NCBI RefSeq assembly: GCF_018403685.1
Contig: NZ_BOVK01000012.1
Span: forward strand, 37,517 to 101,516
Length of the DNA stretch: 64,000 nt
Reading direction: 5' to 3'
Source of the DNA: Xylanibacillus composti
Lineage (GTDB): Bacteria; Bacillota; Bacilli; Paenibacillales; K13
The stretch's first letter is position 1; every line of letters starts with the position of its first letter. Made by a program: the position numbers and the translations under genes. Below the pieces are notes generated by a model. That model ran no database searches and was not told where the DNA came from. It worked only from the letters and a program-made list of their open reading frames with translations. Below, in pieces: positions 45,009-54,822 of the stretch.

Positions 45009-46700
45009 TTAATCGATTTTCATAACGCCGCCGGTGCTGGCGGAAGTGACGAGCTTGGAATAGCGTGCGAGATAGCCGGTCTTCACCTTAGGCTCGAAGC
45101 CTTTCCATTCGGATTCGCGGCGCTTGGCCATTTCCTCGTCGCTGATTTCCAGCGTAATTGTACGTTCATCCAGGTTCAGATCGATGATGTCGCCGTCATG
45201 CACGAAAGCAATCGGACCGCCTTCCGCTGCTTCCGGCGAAATGTGGCCGATGCTGATGCCGCGGGACGCGCCGGAGAAACGGCCGTCCGTAATCAGGCCA
45301 ACCTTCGCGCCGAGGCCCATGCCGACAATTTGCGAAGTCGGGGCGAGCATTTCCGGCATGCCGGGACCGCCCTTCGGTCCTTCGTAGCGAATGACGACAA
45401 CATGGCCTTCCTTCACCTTGCCATTGGCGATGCCGTGAAGCGCATCCTCCTGCGAGTCGAAGCAGATGGCCGGGCCGCGATGGCGTCCGCCGACCGAAGG
45501 ATCGACCGCGCCCACCTTGATGATCGCACCGTTCGGCGCAAGATTGCCGAACAATACTGCCAGTCCGCCCTTGGCGCTGTGCGGGTTGTCCAGCGTGCGG
45601 ATGACGTCCGTATCCTTGATCTCGCAGCCTTCCACATTTTCGCGCAAAGTTTTGCCAGTTACCGTAATGTTGTCTCCGTAAACCGCGCCAGGCTTCTTGA
45701 ACAGCTCGTTCAATACTGCGCTCACGCCGCCTGCATTGTGCACGTCCTCGATATGATAGTCGGAGGCCGGCGCAATCTTCGCGAGATGCGGCACGCGCTC
45801 TGCGACTTCGTTAATGCGCTCGATCGGGTAATCGATGCCGGCTTCGTGCGCCAGCGCCAGTGTATGAAGCACGGTGTTGGTCGAACCGCCCATCGCCATA
45901 TCCAGCGCGAAGGCGTTGTCGATCGCTTCGATGGTTACGATATCGCGCGGCTTGATATCCTTCTCGATAAGCTCCATGAGCTGGGCAGCGGATTTCTTCA
46001 CGAATTCGCGGCGTTCCGGGCTGACTGCCAGAATCGTACCGTTGCCCGGAAGCGCAAGACCAAGGCCTTCTGCGAGACAGTTCATCGAATTGGCGGTGAA
46101 CATGCCGGAGCATGAGCCGCAAGTCGGACATCCGTATTGCTCCAGCTCGGTCAAGCTTTGCTCGTCGATTTTGCCAGACTGGAACGCGCCCACGCCTTCG
46201 AATACGGAGGACAGGGAGATTGCTTTGCCGTCCTTCGTGCGTCCGGCCTTCATCGGTCCGCCGCTCACGAAGACGGTAGGAATGTTTACGCGCAGAGCGC
46301 CCATCATCATGCCCGGCGTGATCTTGTCACAGTTCGGGATGCAGACCATGCCGTCGAACCAGTGCGCGGACACGACTGTTTCCAGCGAGTCGGCAATAAT
46401 TTCGCGGCTTGGCAGCGAGTAGCGCATGCCGATATGGCCCATGGCAATGCCATCGTCAACGCCGATTGTGTTGAATTCAAACGGAACCCCGCCGGCCTCG
46501 CGGATGGCTTCCTTGACGATCTGGCCGAATTCTTGCAGATGCACGTGACCGGGCACGATATCGATATAAGAGTTGCACACCGCGATAAACGGCTTACCGA
46601 AATCTTCTTCCTTCACGCCGGCAGCGCGCAGCAAGCTGCGGTGAGGCGCGCGGTCAAAGCCCTTCTTGATCATATCTGACCGCATCTTCTTGTTGGACAT
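45009..46700 (-). CDS. ilvD: Dihydroxy-acid dehydratase
   Basis: 563 residues, the usual length. Converts 2,3-dihydroxy-isovalerate and -methylvalerate to the 2-keto acids in valine, leucine and isoleucine synthesis, using an Fe-S cluster. Family signatures: [37 protein letters not shown] and the C-terminal [12 protein letters not shown] 46700 follows GAGGAGG at good spacing. It stands alone, with its own terminator downstream. A possible T-box-like leader lies upstream (about 46790-46960). Confidence 0.96.
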   Translation of the reverse strand: MSNKKMRSDMIKKGFDRAPHRSLLRAAGVKEEDFGKPFIAVCNSYIDIVPGHVHLQEFGQIVKEAIREAGGVPFEFNTIGVDDGIAMGHIGMRYSLPSREIIADSLETVVSAHWFDGMVCIPNCDKITPGMMMGALRVNIPTVFVSGGPMKAGRTKDGKAISLSSVFEGVGAFQSGKIDEQSLTELEQYGCPTCGSCSGMFTANSMNCLAEGLGLALPGNGTILAVSPERREFVKKSAAQLMELIEKDIKPRDIVTIEAIDNAFALDMAMGGSTNTVLHTLALAHEAGIDYPIERINEVAERVPHLAKIAPASDYHIEDVHNAGGVSAVLNELFKKPGAVYGDNITVTGKTLRENVEGCEIKDTDVIRTLDNPHSAKGGLAVLFGNLAPNGAIIKVGAVDPSVGGRHRGPAICFDSQEDALHGIANGKVKEGHVVVIRYEGPKGGPGMPEMLAPTSQIVGMGLGAKVGLITDGRFSGASRGISIGHISPEAAEGGPIAFVHDGDIIDLNLDERTITLEISDEEMAKRRESEWKGFEPKVKTGYLARYSKLVTSASTGGVMKID

Positions 46701-46809
46701 GTTGGCAATACCTCCTCGAATCATTGCGGCTTTCTGACTGCATCGCAAGCATGCAGAAAACCGATTGCTTACTTCTAAATAAAGAATAATATCCTCCATT
46801 GTACAACAA

Positions 46810-46960
46810 ATTCGCTAGAAAAGGGAGCCCCGAACAAGGAAACTGCGGGAAGCTCGCGGTGCCATCGCATTTATGAGAGCGAGGCGATCCTATTCAGTTC
46901 TGGCAGATTGCTGCTGCGAATCCAAGATCGGGAATCCGCAGCAGATGATTCATGCATTCG
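46810..46960 (-). promoter_or_regulatory. Possible T-box-like leader of ilvD
   Basis: On the minus strand GATGGCACCGCG (46851-46862) resembles the T-box core GGTGGNACCGCG. It is followed by a GAGC...GCTC hairpin ending in CCCTTTTCT, and preceded by a stem CTGCTGCG / CGCAGCAG. The specifier loop cannot be placed, and the leader is shorter than usual. Confidence 0.35.
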
Positions 46961-47044
46961 CGCCAACCCCAAGCTGAAGCAAGAACGAATTGCAGGCTGG
47001 CGCAGGCCGGTACAGTCAGGGATCAAAAACAGCACAAGGGTGTG

Positions 47045-48256
47045 TCAGGTTCTGGACGGCTCCTCCCCGGCGCCTCTCGCCGCATGGTCGTTCTGCAAAA
47101 ATTGCTCAATCGCCAGCGAGGCCGCTCCGAGCGCAGCAGAACGCAAGCCGAGCTCAGCGAACACAATATCCGTCTGGCGAAGATGGGAGCGCAGTCCCCG
47201 TTGTTCCACTGCCTGCTTCAGCGGGGCAGCTATCCAAGGCTTGGCCAGCAGCAGCCGGTTGCCTACGACGACGGCCTGCGGATTGAAGCTGTTCATAATC
47301 CCGGCAATGCCGATGCCGAGCATCGTCCCGATATCCGCGAACAGCCGGATCGCCTCCGGGTCGCCGCTTGCCGCCAGCTTTGTCATCCGGTCCAAGCCGA
47401 TGTCGCCGGCTTCATCGGGAGCAAGCAGTCCGCTTTGCTGCGCCGCATGGAGCAGGGCATTCTCCGAGGCGTACATTTCCCAGCAGCCGGCGTTGCCGCA
47501 GCGGCATTGCCGGCCGTTCGTTTCGATGGTCATATGGCCCATTTCGCCAGACAGGCCGCCGCTGCCTCGAAACAAAGCGTCGTTCAAGATGATGCCGGCG
47601 CCGATGCCGATGCCGGCGCTCACATAGATGAAATGCGCATACGCTTGTCCTGCGCCGAATCGTTTCTCCCCAAGCGCGCCGGCATTGGCTTCGTTGTCGA
47701 TCCACACGGGAAGCGGGATCGCAGCTTGCAGCGCCGCCCGCAATTCGACGTCCCGCCAGCCCAAATTGGGGGCGGAGATGACGGAACCGCTGCCATCGAC
47801 CATGCCCGGAACGCCGATGCCGACGCCAATAATCCCGTAGGGGCTGGCAGGGAGCCGCCGCTGCAGCTCCGACACCGATTCACAAATCAGCTGCGTGATT
47901 AAGTGCAGCGACGTATCCGCAAGCGGGTGGAGGAGCTCCTCCACAATCCGCCCCTCCAAATCCGTCAGCGCCGCCCGCAAATAGTTGACGCCCAGATCGA
48001 TGCCTATGGCGAATCCCGCTCCTGCTCGGAACAGCAGCATAACCGGCTTGCGTCCGCCGCTTGAGGCGCCGGTGCCGGTTTCCATAATCAGCTGCTCCTC
48101 GATCAGCTCGCTGACCAGATTGGATACGGTGCCTTTGTTCAAGCCGGTTTCCGCGGAAATGGCCGCCCGGGAAATAGGGCCGGCGTTCCGGATTTTATCC
48201 AGAATAATCGATTTATTCATGCGTTTGACCAACTGCAGGTCTCCAGTAACTTTCAT
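47045..48256 (-). CDS. xylR: Xylose operon repressor, ROK family
   Basis: 403 residues: an N-terminal winged helix (I-S-R-A-A-I-S-A-E-T-G-L-N-K-G-T-V-S-N-L-V) and a ROK sugar-kinase-like domain with I-D-L-G-V-N, E-N-E-A-N-A-type W-I-D-N-E-A-N-A and the zinc-site C-R-C-G-N-A-G-C-W-E. Represses xylose genes in the absence of xylose. It is divergent from xylA, and the operator at 48474-48494 lies between them. ATG 48256 fits family length; its Shine-Dalgarno is weak, which suits a repressor. Confidence 0.92.
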   Translation of the reverse strand: MKVTGDLQLVKRMNKSIILDKIRNAGPISRAAISAETGLNKGTVSNLVSELIEEQLIMETGTGASSGGRKPVMLLFRAGAGFAIGIDLGVNYLRAALTDLEGRIVEELLHPLADTSLHLITQLICESVSELQRRLPASPYGIIGVGIGVPGMVDGSGSVISAPNLGWRDVELRAALQAAIPLPVWIDNEANAGALGEKRFGAGQAYAHFIYVSAGIGIGAGIILNDALFRGSGGLSGEMGHMTIETNGRQCRCGNAGCWEMYASENALLHAAQQSGLLAPDEAGDIGLDRMTKLAASGDPEAIRLFADIGTMLGIGIAGIMNSFNPQAVVVGNRLLLAKPWIAAPLKQAVEQRGLRSHLRQTDIVFAELGLRSAALGAASLAIEQFLQNDHAARGAGEEPSRT

Positions 48257-48473
48257 GCTTCGCTTCCGTCCGTTCCTTGTCAAAATGTCAAGCAGCGCTT
48301 TTTCCTTTCAGCAGAGCTGCTCAGAGCTTCTGGCCGTCTGGCAGTCTTTCGTCGCAAGGCATGCAGGCAATGGAAATGCAGGAAGAGGATGCAGGTGAGG
48401 AAGAGCAATCCTGCTGCGGCTGCTAAAGTTTATAAGTAGTGTAGCATGGTCGGGAAAAAAAACCTACAAAAAC

Positions 48474-48515
48474 TTTGTTTATCCAATAGACAAACTTCTC
48501 GTGACGTGATAGGAT
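48474..48515 (+). promoter_or_regulatory. xylA promoter with XylR operator
   Basis: Inverted repeat TTTGTTTAT-CCA-ATAGACAAA (48474-48494, 8 of 9 pairs), like the Bacillus xyl operator. It overlaps a -35 TAGACA (48487-48492); TAGGAT follows at 17 bases (48510-48515). Confidence 0.8.
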
Positions 48516-48550
48516 GTAGGAGAAACGAATTCATGGGAGGTCATGTGAAG

Positions 48551-49858
48551 ATGAGCTATTTTCCGTCAGTTGGCAAGATCACATACGAGGGCAAAGAATC
48601 GAAGAACCCTTTTGCATTCAAGCACTATAACCCGAGCGAAGTTGTAGCCGGCAAAACGATGGAAGAGCATTTGCGCTTCGCCGTCTCGTACTGGCACACG
48701 TTCACGGCTTCAGGCACAGATCCATTTGGAAGCGGTACCGCGGTTCGTTCCTGGGATAAATTTTCCGGCATCGATATCGCCAAGGCACGCGTAGAAGCTT
48801 CGTTCGAGTTTTACGAAAAGCTTGGCGCCAAGTACTTCTGCTTCCACGACCGGGATATTGCGCCGGAGGGCAGCACGCTTCGCGAGACGAACAAAATTTT
48901 GGATGAGATTGTCGCCATGATCAAATCTCACATGGCCTCCACCGGAGTGAAGCTGCTGTGGAACACGCAGAACATGTTCACGAATCCGCGCTTCGTGCAC
49001 GGCGCAGCAACTGCGAATAATGCTGATGTATACGCTTACGCGGCGGCGCAAGTGAAGAAAGGTCTGGAAACGGGCAAGGAGCTGGGCGCGGAAAACTATG
49101 TGTTCTGGGGCGGCCGCGAAGGCTACGAATATTTGCAAATTACGGACATGAAGCTGGAGCTGGACAATCTGGCGCGCCTTTATCATATGGCCGTTGACTA
49201 TGCGAAGGAAATCGGCTTTGATGCGCAGTTCCTGATTGAGCCAAAACCGAAGGAGCCGACCAAGCACCAATATGATTTTGATGCGGCAACTACGATCGCA
49301 TTCCTTCGTACTTATGGCCTGGAAAATCACTTCAAGCTGAATCTCGAAGCCAACCATGCGACCCTGGCCGGTCACACCTTCGAGCACGAGCTGCGGGTTG
49401 CCCGGATTCAAGGTATGCTTGGTTCGATCGATGCCAACCAGGGCGATATGCTGCTGGGCTGGGATACCGACGAATTCCCGACAGACCTGTATTCCGTTAC
49501 ATTGGCCATGTACGAAATCCTGCAAAACGGCGGTCTCGGCAAAGGCGGCGTCAACTTCGACGCGAAGGTTCGCCGCGGCTCTTTCGAGCAGGAAGACTTG
49601 TTCCTTGCTCACATCGCCGGCATGGACAGCTTTGCCCGCGGTCTGAAAGCGGCTGCCAAGCTGATCGAGGATCGCGTGTTTGAAAATGCGATTGAAGAGC
49701 GTTACGCATCGTTCAAGTCCGGCATTGGCGCAGACGTCGTTGCAGGCAAAGCGGATCTTAAGGCGCTGGAGCAGTATGCGCTGGATCTGGGTGAAATTCA
49801 AAATCGTTCCGGCCGCCAAGAGCATCTGAAGGCGATCATGAACGAATACATTTTCTAA
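48551..49858 (+). CDS. xylA: Xylose isomerase
   Basis: 435 residues, the class II length. Converts D-xylose to D-xylulose with two divalent metals. Signatures: C-F-H-D-R-D with the catalytic His, [22 protein letters not shown] with metal-binding Glu and Lys, [13 protein letters not shown] and W-D-T-D-E-F. GGGAGGTC precedes ATG 48551. Followed by a terminator and then xylB, so xylB may be partly uncoupled. Confidence 0.97.
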   Translation: MSYFPSVGKITYEGKESKNPFAFKHYNPSEVVAGKTMEEHLRFAVSYWHTFTASGTDPFGSGTAVRSWDKFSGIDIAKARVEASFEFYEKLGAKYFCFHDRDIAPEGSTLRETNKILDEIVAMIKSHMASTGVKLLWNTQNMFTNPRFVHGAATANNADVYAYAAAQVKKGLETGKELGAENYVFWGGREGYEYLQITDMKLELDNLARLYHMAVDYAKEIGFDAQFLIEPKPKEPTKHQYDFDAATTIAFLRTYGLENHFKLNLEANHATLAGHTFEHELRVARIQGMLGSIDANQGDMLLGWDTDEFPTDLYSVTLAMYEILQNGGLGKGGVNFDAKVRRGSFEQEDLFLAHIAGMDSFARGLKAAAKLIEDRVFENAIEERYASFKSGIGADVVAGKADLKALEQYALDLGEIQNRSGRQEHLKAIMNEYIF

Positions 49859-49905
49859 GCGCCTCTTGTTGAAGCGATAACCTTGGCGCAACGGATTAGG
49901 TCACA

Positions 49906-49941
49906 GGACCGGCCTGGCCGCCGGTCCTTGTGGCCTTTTTT
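49906..49941 (+). terminator. Terminator after xylA
   Basis: Stem GGACCGGC / GCCGGTCC with a six-base loop, then TTGTGGCC and six T. Confidence 0.75.
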
Positions 49942-49956
49942 GAACGAAACAATGAG

Positions 49957-50078
49957 TCGGGCCCCGCGAAAGTAACCGGAATACGCTGCAAAGCTTTGCT
50001 TCACTTTCGTGGGTTTCATGTTCGGGCCCCGCGAAAGTAACCGGAATACGCTGCAAAGCCTTGCTTCACTTTCGCGGG
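49957..50078 (+). repeat. Duplicated 57-base hairpin element before xylB
   Basis: Copies at 49957-50013 and 50022-50078 differ at two bases. Each is itself an imperfect inverted repeat: CCCGCGAAAGT at one end, ACTTTCGCGGG at the other, and GCAAAGCTTTGC inside. The second ends 24 bases before the xylB start. The copies may come from a dispersed palindromic repeat family. Confidence 0.85.
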
Positions 50079-50102
50079 CAACTAAAAAAGGAGGAAACGC
50101 GC

Positions 50103-51596
50103 ATGTATGTATTGGGAGTGGATTTGGGCACGAGCGCTGTGAAGGTACTGCTGGTTGACCGTACAGGCGCTGTAAAAGCGGAAGCGACAAGCGTGTATCC
50201 GCTCATTCAAGAGAAGTCTGGATACAGTGAGCAGGACCCGGCGGAATGGGTCAGCGGCACATCGAACGCCATTCGGGAAGCGCTTCAAAAGGCAGGAGCC
50301 GCAGGCCAAGATGTAGAGGGCATCAGCTTCTCGGGCCAAATGCACGGGCTGGTGCTGCTGGACGAAGCCGGTAAGCCGCTGCGCAACGCCATCCTGTGGA
50401 ACGATACGCGCACGACGAAGCAGTGCCGGGAGATCGAGCAGGTGTTGGGCGCGGATCTGCTGGGCATTGCGAAGAATCCGGCACTCGAAGGCTTTACGCT
50501 GCCGAAGCTGCTTTGGGTCAAGGAGCATGAGCCGGAGCTGTTCGCGAAGGCGAAGCAGTTCGTGCTGCCTAAAGACTATGTCCGCTATCGGATATGCGGC
50601 GAGTATCATATGGATGTGTCTGACGCGGCCGGCACTTTGCTGCTCGATGTCAAGCGCAAGCAATGGAGCGAGCGGATTGCAGATGCATTCGGCATTCCGC
50701 TTTCCATGTGCCCGCCTATTGTCGAAGCGCACGCTTGTGTAGGCGAGGTGCAGGCTGAATTTGCTCAAGCGTCCGGCCTTGCGGCGGGCACGAAGGTATT
50801 TGCCGGCGGTGCCGACAACGCCTGCGGCGCAATCGGAGCTGGCATCCTGAAGCCGGGGATGGCGATGTGCAGCATCGGAACATCGGGCGTGGTGCTGACG
50901 TATGCGGAAACTTGCGACCAGGACTTTGGCGGCAAAGTGCATCTGTTCAATCACGGCAAGGAGCAAGCGTACTATGCGATGGGCGTAACGCTGGCGGCCG
51001 GCTACAGCATGAGCTGGTTCAAGGATACTTTCGCGCCGGAAGCCAGCTACGAGGAGCTGTTGGCAGGCGTGGAGGATATACCTCCAGGAGCCGGGGGGCT
51101 GCTGTTCACACCTTATCTGGTCGGGGAGCGCACCCCGCATGCCGACGCTGTAATACGCGGCAGCTTCATCGGTCTGGACGGTTCGCATAAGCGCAGCCAC
51201 ATCGGCCGTGCGGTAATGGAAGGCATTACGTTCTCGCTCCATGAGTCGGTTGAGATGTTCCGCGAGGCCGGGGTTGAGATGAATGAGATCGTGTCCATCG
51301 GCGGCGGCGCGAAGAACCCGACATGGCTGCAGATGCAGGCCGATATTTTTGGCTTGCCTGTCGTGCGGCTGGCCAATGAGCAAGGACCGGGAATGGGTGC
51401 TGCGATGCTGGCTGCTTACGGCTGCGGCTGGTTCCCGAGCCTGGAGGCGTGCGGCGAGCAGTTCGTGCAGAGGGCCGAGACGATCCAGCCCAACCCGGCG
51501 CGTACGGAGGAGTATCGCAACATCTTCGCGATTTATCAGCAGGTATACAGCCAGACGAAGGGCTTGAACGATCAACTGGCTGCTTTCCGGGCATAG
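50103..51596 (+). CDS. xylB: Xylulokinase
   Basis: 497 residues of the FGGY kinase family. Phosphorylates D-xylulose to xylulose 5-phosphate, the step after xylA. Motifs: G-V-D-L-G-T-S-A-V-K at the N-terminus (phosphate 1), S-G-Q-M-H-G-L-V, W-N-D-T-R-T and G-G-G-A-K-N-P-T-W-L-Q near the C-terminus. AAGGAGG before ATG 50103. Transcription may come from the xylA promoter or from one near the duplicated element. Confidence 0.96.
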   Translation: MYVLGVDLGTSAVKVLLVDRTGAVKAEATSVYPLIQEKSGYSEQDPAEWVSGTSNAIREALQKAGAAGQDVEGISFSGQMHGLVLLDEAGKPLRNAILWNDTRTTKQCREIEQVLGADLLGIAKNPALEGFTLPKLLWVKEHEPELFAKAKQFVLPKDYVRYRICGEYHMDVSDAAGTLLLDVKRKQWSERIADAFGIPLSMCPPIVEAHACVGEVQAEFAQASGLAAGTKVFAGGADNACGAIGAGILKPGMAMCSIGTSGVVLTYAETCDQDFGGKVHLFNHGKEQAYYAMGVTLAAGYSMSWFKDTFAPEASYEELLAGVEDIPPGAGGLLFTPYLVGERTPHADAVIRGSFIGLDGSHKRSHIGRAVMEGITFSLHESVEMFREAGVEMNEIVSIGGGAKNPTWLQMQADIFGLPVVRLANEQGPGMGAAMLAAYGCGWFPSLEACGEQFVQRAETIQPNPARTEEYRNIFAIYQQVYSQTKGLNDQLAAFRA

Positions 51597-51634
51597 ACGG
51601 AAAGTGTGCAGAACATGCAAACAGAAACAGGCAA

Positions 51635-51658
51635 GGCCAGCCCGATGATGGGCTGGCC
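51635..51658 (+). terminator. Hairpin after xylB
   Basis: Perfect nine-base stem GGCCAGCCC / GGGCTGGCC, followed by TATTTGCTG; the T-run is weak. Confidence 0.6.
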
Positions 51659-51769
51659 TATTTGCTGCACGCTTTATCGGAGTGACAGAACATAACGCAG
51701 CCAGCATTCTCCTGCGTACTCGCGTTGAAGTTGGCGCCGCTTCTTGCCGATTGTTGGGCGGCATGCGGA

Positions 51770-54193
51770 CTAACGGTTCACTGACGTTGGTTCATCCGCT
51801 AGCGTGTAAGTGCCGGGTTCCGCATCTTCCAAAAACGGAGTGGGCGTATGGACGGCAACCAGGAACAGATCATGCATGGCCCGGGTGCAGGCGACATAGA
51901 ACAAATTGCGTTCCGATTCATCTCCATACTCGGCGGCGGATGCATCGTACACGACAACCGCATCGAATTCAACGCCTTTTGCCAAGTAGGCCGGTATGAC
52001 CTGAATGCCCGGCTCGAAGGCAATGGTCTCCTTGCGGATGAGATGGACGTGCCCAAGACCGCGGCTGCGCAGTTCCTCGACGGCTGTTCGGCTCGCTTCT
52101 GCAGTTTTGCAGATGACGGCTAGGCTTGTATACCCAGCCGCTTGCCACTCGCGAAGCTGCGCCGCTGTTCGTTCGGCCGCTTCGTCCCGGCTGCGGACGA
52201 GGGCGAGTCGTGGAGTCGTTCCTGGGCGATTGAACGGTTCTATGTCACGGCCGCCGACTAGTCCGCGCGTGAATTCCACAATCGGGCGGGTAGAGCGATA
52301 GCTGCGTGTCAGCCGCAGTGTTTCCATGTCTTCATTCGGATACAAGCCTTGCAGCGCTTGAAAGCCGGAAAGGGCCAAGGCGCTCGTGAAGATAGCCTGA
52401 TGGAAATCGCCCAGTACCGTCATTCGTGCGCGAGGAAACAGCCGCTTCAGAAATTCATACTGGAAGGGCGAATAGTCCTGCCCCTCATCCACGAAAACAT
52501 GGCGCACCGTTGTGTTGGTATGGAAACCTTCCAGCAGCTCCTTCAAATAGAGGTAGGGCGTTGCGTCCTCATAGGAAAGCTCCTTGTTCTTCAATTTCTC
52601 CAGCGTGTCCCGGCATGCTTCCTCCCAGTGTCCCGGCAAGCTTGCGTCTGCCGGCAAGCACGATTTCAGCAGTTCCGGTTCCTCGAGGAGTCTGCTGTAC
52701 ATGGCGCGGATGTTCAGGAAGCGGTAGAGCTTGATTCCTCTGCGGAGCGGCTTGAATTTTTCCTTGACGACCCAGCCGGCGAGCACTTCCAGCTCTTGTT
52801 CATAGCTGTCCTTCTTGGCGGACGGGTCCTGCGCTTTATTCTCGACCGTCTGCTTTTGCGCGCTGCGCCTGTTTTGCCGCTCAAGCTTTCTGCGGTAACG
52901 AAAAGCTTGATCGTATATGTCCGGATCAAGATACTCCGCTTCGTCTTTCGCCCAATTTTTTCCGCGTTCTTCTTCCTCGATGACAGCCAGGCGATCCAGC
53001 AGCCATTCGGCAATGGCAGCCAGGCGATTGTGAAATTTGTGCTCCGGGTTCGTCGCATAAAACCGGTCATGGATTTCCTGCCCGCTGATGAGCAGCCGCC
53101 CGCGGAAGCGGATATCGCGGAAGATCAGGCCGCGCTGCTGCAGCGTGTCCTTATACGATGCAATCGCGTGGAGGAAGGCAGCAGATGCTTTGAAGCGAAT
53201 GGCTTCCACACGCGCCTCATACCCCTTCGCGCCGCGCAAGGTCAGGACATACTCCATCTGCTCGAACGGGTCCTCCACCTTGAACTGGCGGCCCAGCCGA
53301 TGCTCCAGGTATTCCTGGAAGGTCGCTTGCTGCATATTTTCCTCCCCGAGCTCCGGAAGTACGGTGGAGACGTAGCTGTTGAACAGCGGGTTGGGGGAGA
53401 ACAGCACCACCTGGTCCGCCTTGAGCCGGGCGCGATGCTTATACAGCAAGTAGGCAATGCGTTGGAGCGCAGCCGAGGTCTTGCCGCTGCCGGCTGCCCC
53501 CTGGACAACAAGCAGGCGGGCGCGGTCGTTGCGGATAATCTGATTTTGCTCCTTCTGGATGGTCGCCACGATGGTCTTCATGTTGGCGTCCGCGCCTTTT
53601 CCGAGCACTTCCTGCAGGAGCTCGTCGCCGATCGTTTCGCCTGTATCGAAGAACGTTTCGAGCTCTCCGTTTCGGATAATGAACTGCCGCTTTAGCGTCA
53701 TTTCTCCTTCTTGGAAGCCATCAGGGGTTTCATAGCGGGCCGGTCCGGGCACATGGTCGTAATAAAGGGAAGAAATCGGCGCGCGCCAGTCGTAAATGAG
53801 AAAGTCCTCACCGTTCTCATCGATCAGAGAGGCTGTGCCCAAATAAATCGATTCGGCCTCGTCCGCACCTTTTTCCCGGAAATCGATTCGCCCGAAATAT
53901 AGAGAGTCCCGCAGCCTATCCAGCTTCTTCAATTGCGCAGCCGTATGCCTGTGGCTTCGCTCCCTTTCCGAGAGCACTTCAGCTTGCTGCTTCATGCTGA
54001 TGGCGGTTTCGATGACATCGTCCGGATTGTCGATATTGACAGTGACATCTTCCCAGAAATGCTTGCGGATGCGCACGACCTGTTCCTTCAGATCGCCTGC
54101 TTCCGCTTCAAGCTCAGAGACAAGAGCTTCAATACGGGCGTGAACACGCTGCGCTCTCTTCTGCTCTTGTTGCAACTCTGTTTGCTCGTTCAT
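51770..54193 (-). CDS. helD: RNA polymerase recycling helicase-like ATPase HelD
   Basis: 807 residues of the UvrD/Rep-like superfamily 1 fold. Coiled N-terminal arm (1-110), Walker A V-Q-G-A-A-G-S-G-K-T-S near residue 230, a long charged insertion, V-F-V-D-E-G-Q-D-Y-S as Walker B, R-S-Y-R-S-T and a C-terminal E-F-D-A-V-V-V-Y-D ... Y-V-A-C-T-R-A. HelD binds RNA polymerase and releases it from stalled nucleic acids. AAGGGAG precedes ATG 54193. It stands alone; the coiled arm supports HelD rather than UvrD or PcrA. Confidence 0.9.
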   Translation of the reverse strand: MNEQTELQQEQKRAQRVHARIEALVSELEAEAGDLKEQVVRIRKHFWEDVTVNIDNPDDVIETAISMKQQAEVLSERERSHRHTAAQLKKLDRLRDSLYFGRIDFREKGADEAESIYLGTASLIDENGEDFLIYDWRAPISSLYYDHVPGPARYETPDGFQEGEMTLKRQFIIRNGELETFFDTGETIGDELLQEVLGKGADANMKTIVATIQKEQNQIIRNDRARLLVVQGAAGSGKTSAALQRIAYLLYKHRARLKADQVVLFSPNPLFNSYVSTVLPELGEENMQQATFQEYLEHRLGRQFKVEDPFEQMEYVLTLRGAKGYEARVEAIRFKASAAFLHAIASYKDTLQQRGLIFRDIRFRGRLLISGQEIHDRFYATNPEHKFHNRLAAIAEWLLDRLAVIEEEERGKNWAKDEAEYLDPDIYDQAFRYRRKLERQNRRSAQKQTVENKAQDPSAKKDSYEQELEVLAGWVVKEKFKPLRRGIKLYRFLNIRAMYSRLLEEPELLKSCLPADASLPGHWEEACRDTLEKLKNKELSYEDATPYLYLKELLEGFHTNTTVRHVFVDEGQDYSPFQYEFLKRLFPRARMTVLGDFHQAIFTSALALSGFQALQGLYPNEDMETLRLTRSYRSTRPIVEFTRGLVGGRDIEPFNRPGTTPRLALVRSRDEAAERTAAQLREWQAAGYTSLAVICKTAEASRTAVEELRSRGLGHVHLIRKETIAFEPGIQVIPAYLAKGVEFDAVVVYDASAAEYGDESERNLFYVACTRAMHDLFLVAVHTPTPFLEDAEPGTYTLADEPTSVNR

Positions 54194-54822
54194 GATTGCC
54201 GCACTCCCTTATATAGATAAGTTCTTGACTTGGCTCCTAATGTTTTGGTATAATATAAGAAATATTATCGAGAAATATGAATTTTATCCAAAATTGCGAA
54301 GACCGTTCCTATTATAGCACGGTCTAATTGACTTTACAAACCTTCTCCGCATTATCTGTCATTACTTCCTGTACTTTTTTCCTGCCATTGCAGCGTTCCA
54401 GTCTTCCTGCCTATAGAACCTATATCCTTGAACCATTCCCCGCTCCATACATTCCTTTCAATTGGGCTGATTGCAATTCTCGGGCGTCCGACTATGGTGT
54501 GCCCCTGCGTCTCTGTATAAAATCGGGTATCTTTTTGCGCCGGCATCTGTGCGTCTTAAGCTGGATATTGATCTGGCATCGCCGACCGGCTTTTTTTGCA
54601 TGGAATATCCGACACAGTCAGACAAAGAGGAGTGGCCAGCCGACGAGGTTATTGTCAGTTCTACAGCTATTTTTGCCGACAAGTCCACAGATTCCTCTTC
54701 ATTTCGACATAAATCAACAATAAAAGTGTGAATTCGTCATTTTCTCCCCGTATCAGAAATAAGGTAAAAACGATATAATAGATACAGATTTTACTAGACA
54801 ATCAAAGAAGAGGATGATGTAA
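54194..54822. other. Intergenic region between divergent genes
   Basis: Upstream region of helD and of the histidine kinase gene. TATAAT at about 54774-54779 on the plus strand probably belongs to the kinase gene promoter. I see no gene or repeat; open frames here lack coding character. Confidence 0.5.

Noticed and set aside
50082..51764. 560-codon minus-strand frame
   Set aside because: Antisense of xylB; composition is Arg/His/Leu rich as expected for a shadow frame.
52349..53695. 448-codon plus-strand frame
   Set aside because: Antisense of helD.
54328..54723. 131-codon plus-strand frame before the histidine kinase gene
   Set aside because: Poor composition, no ribosome binding site, and the kinase promoter lies just after it.
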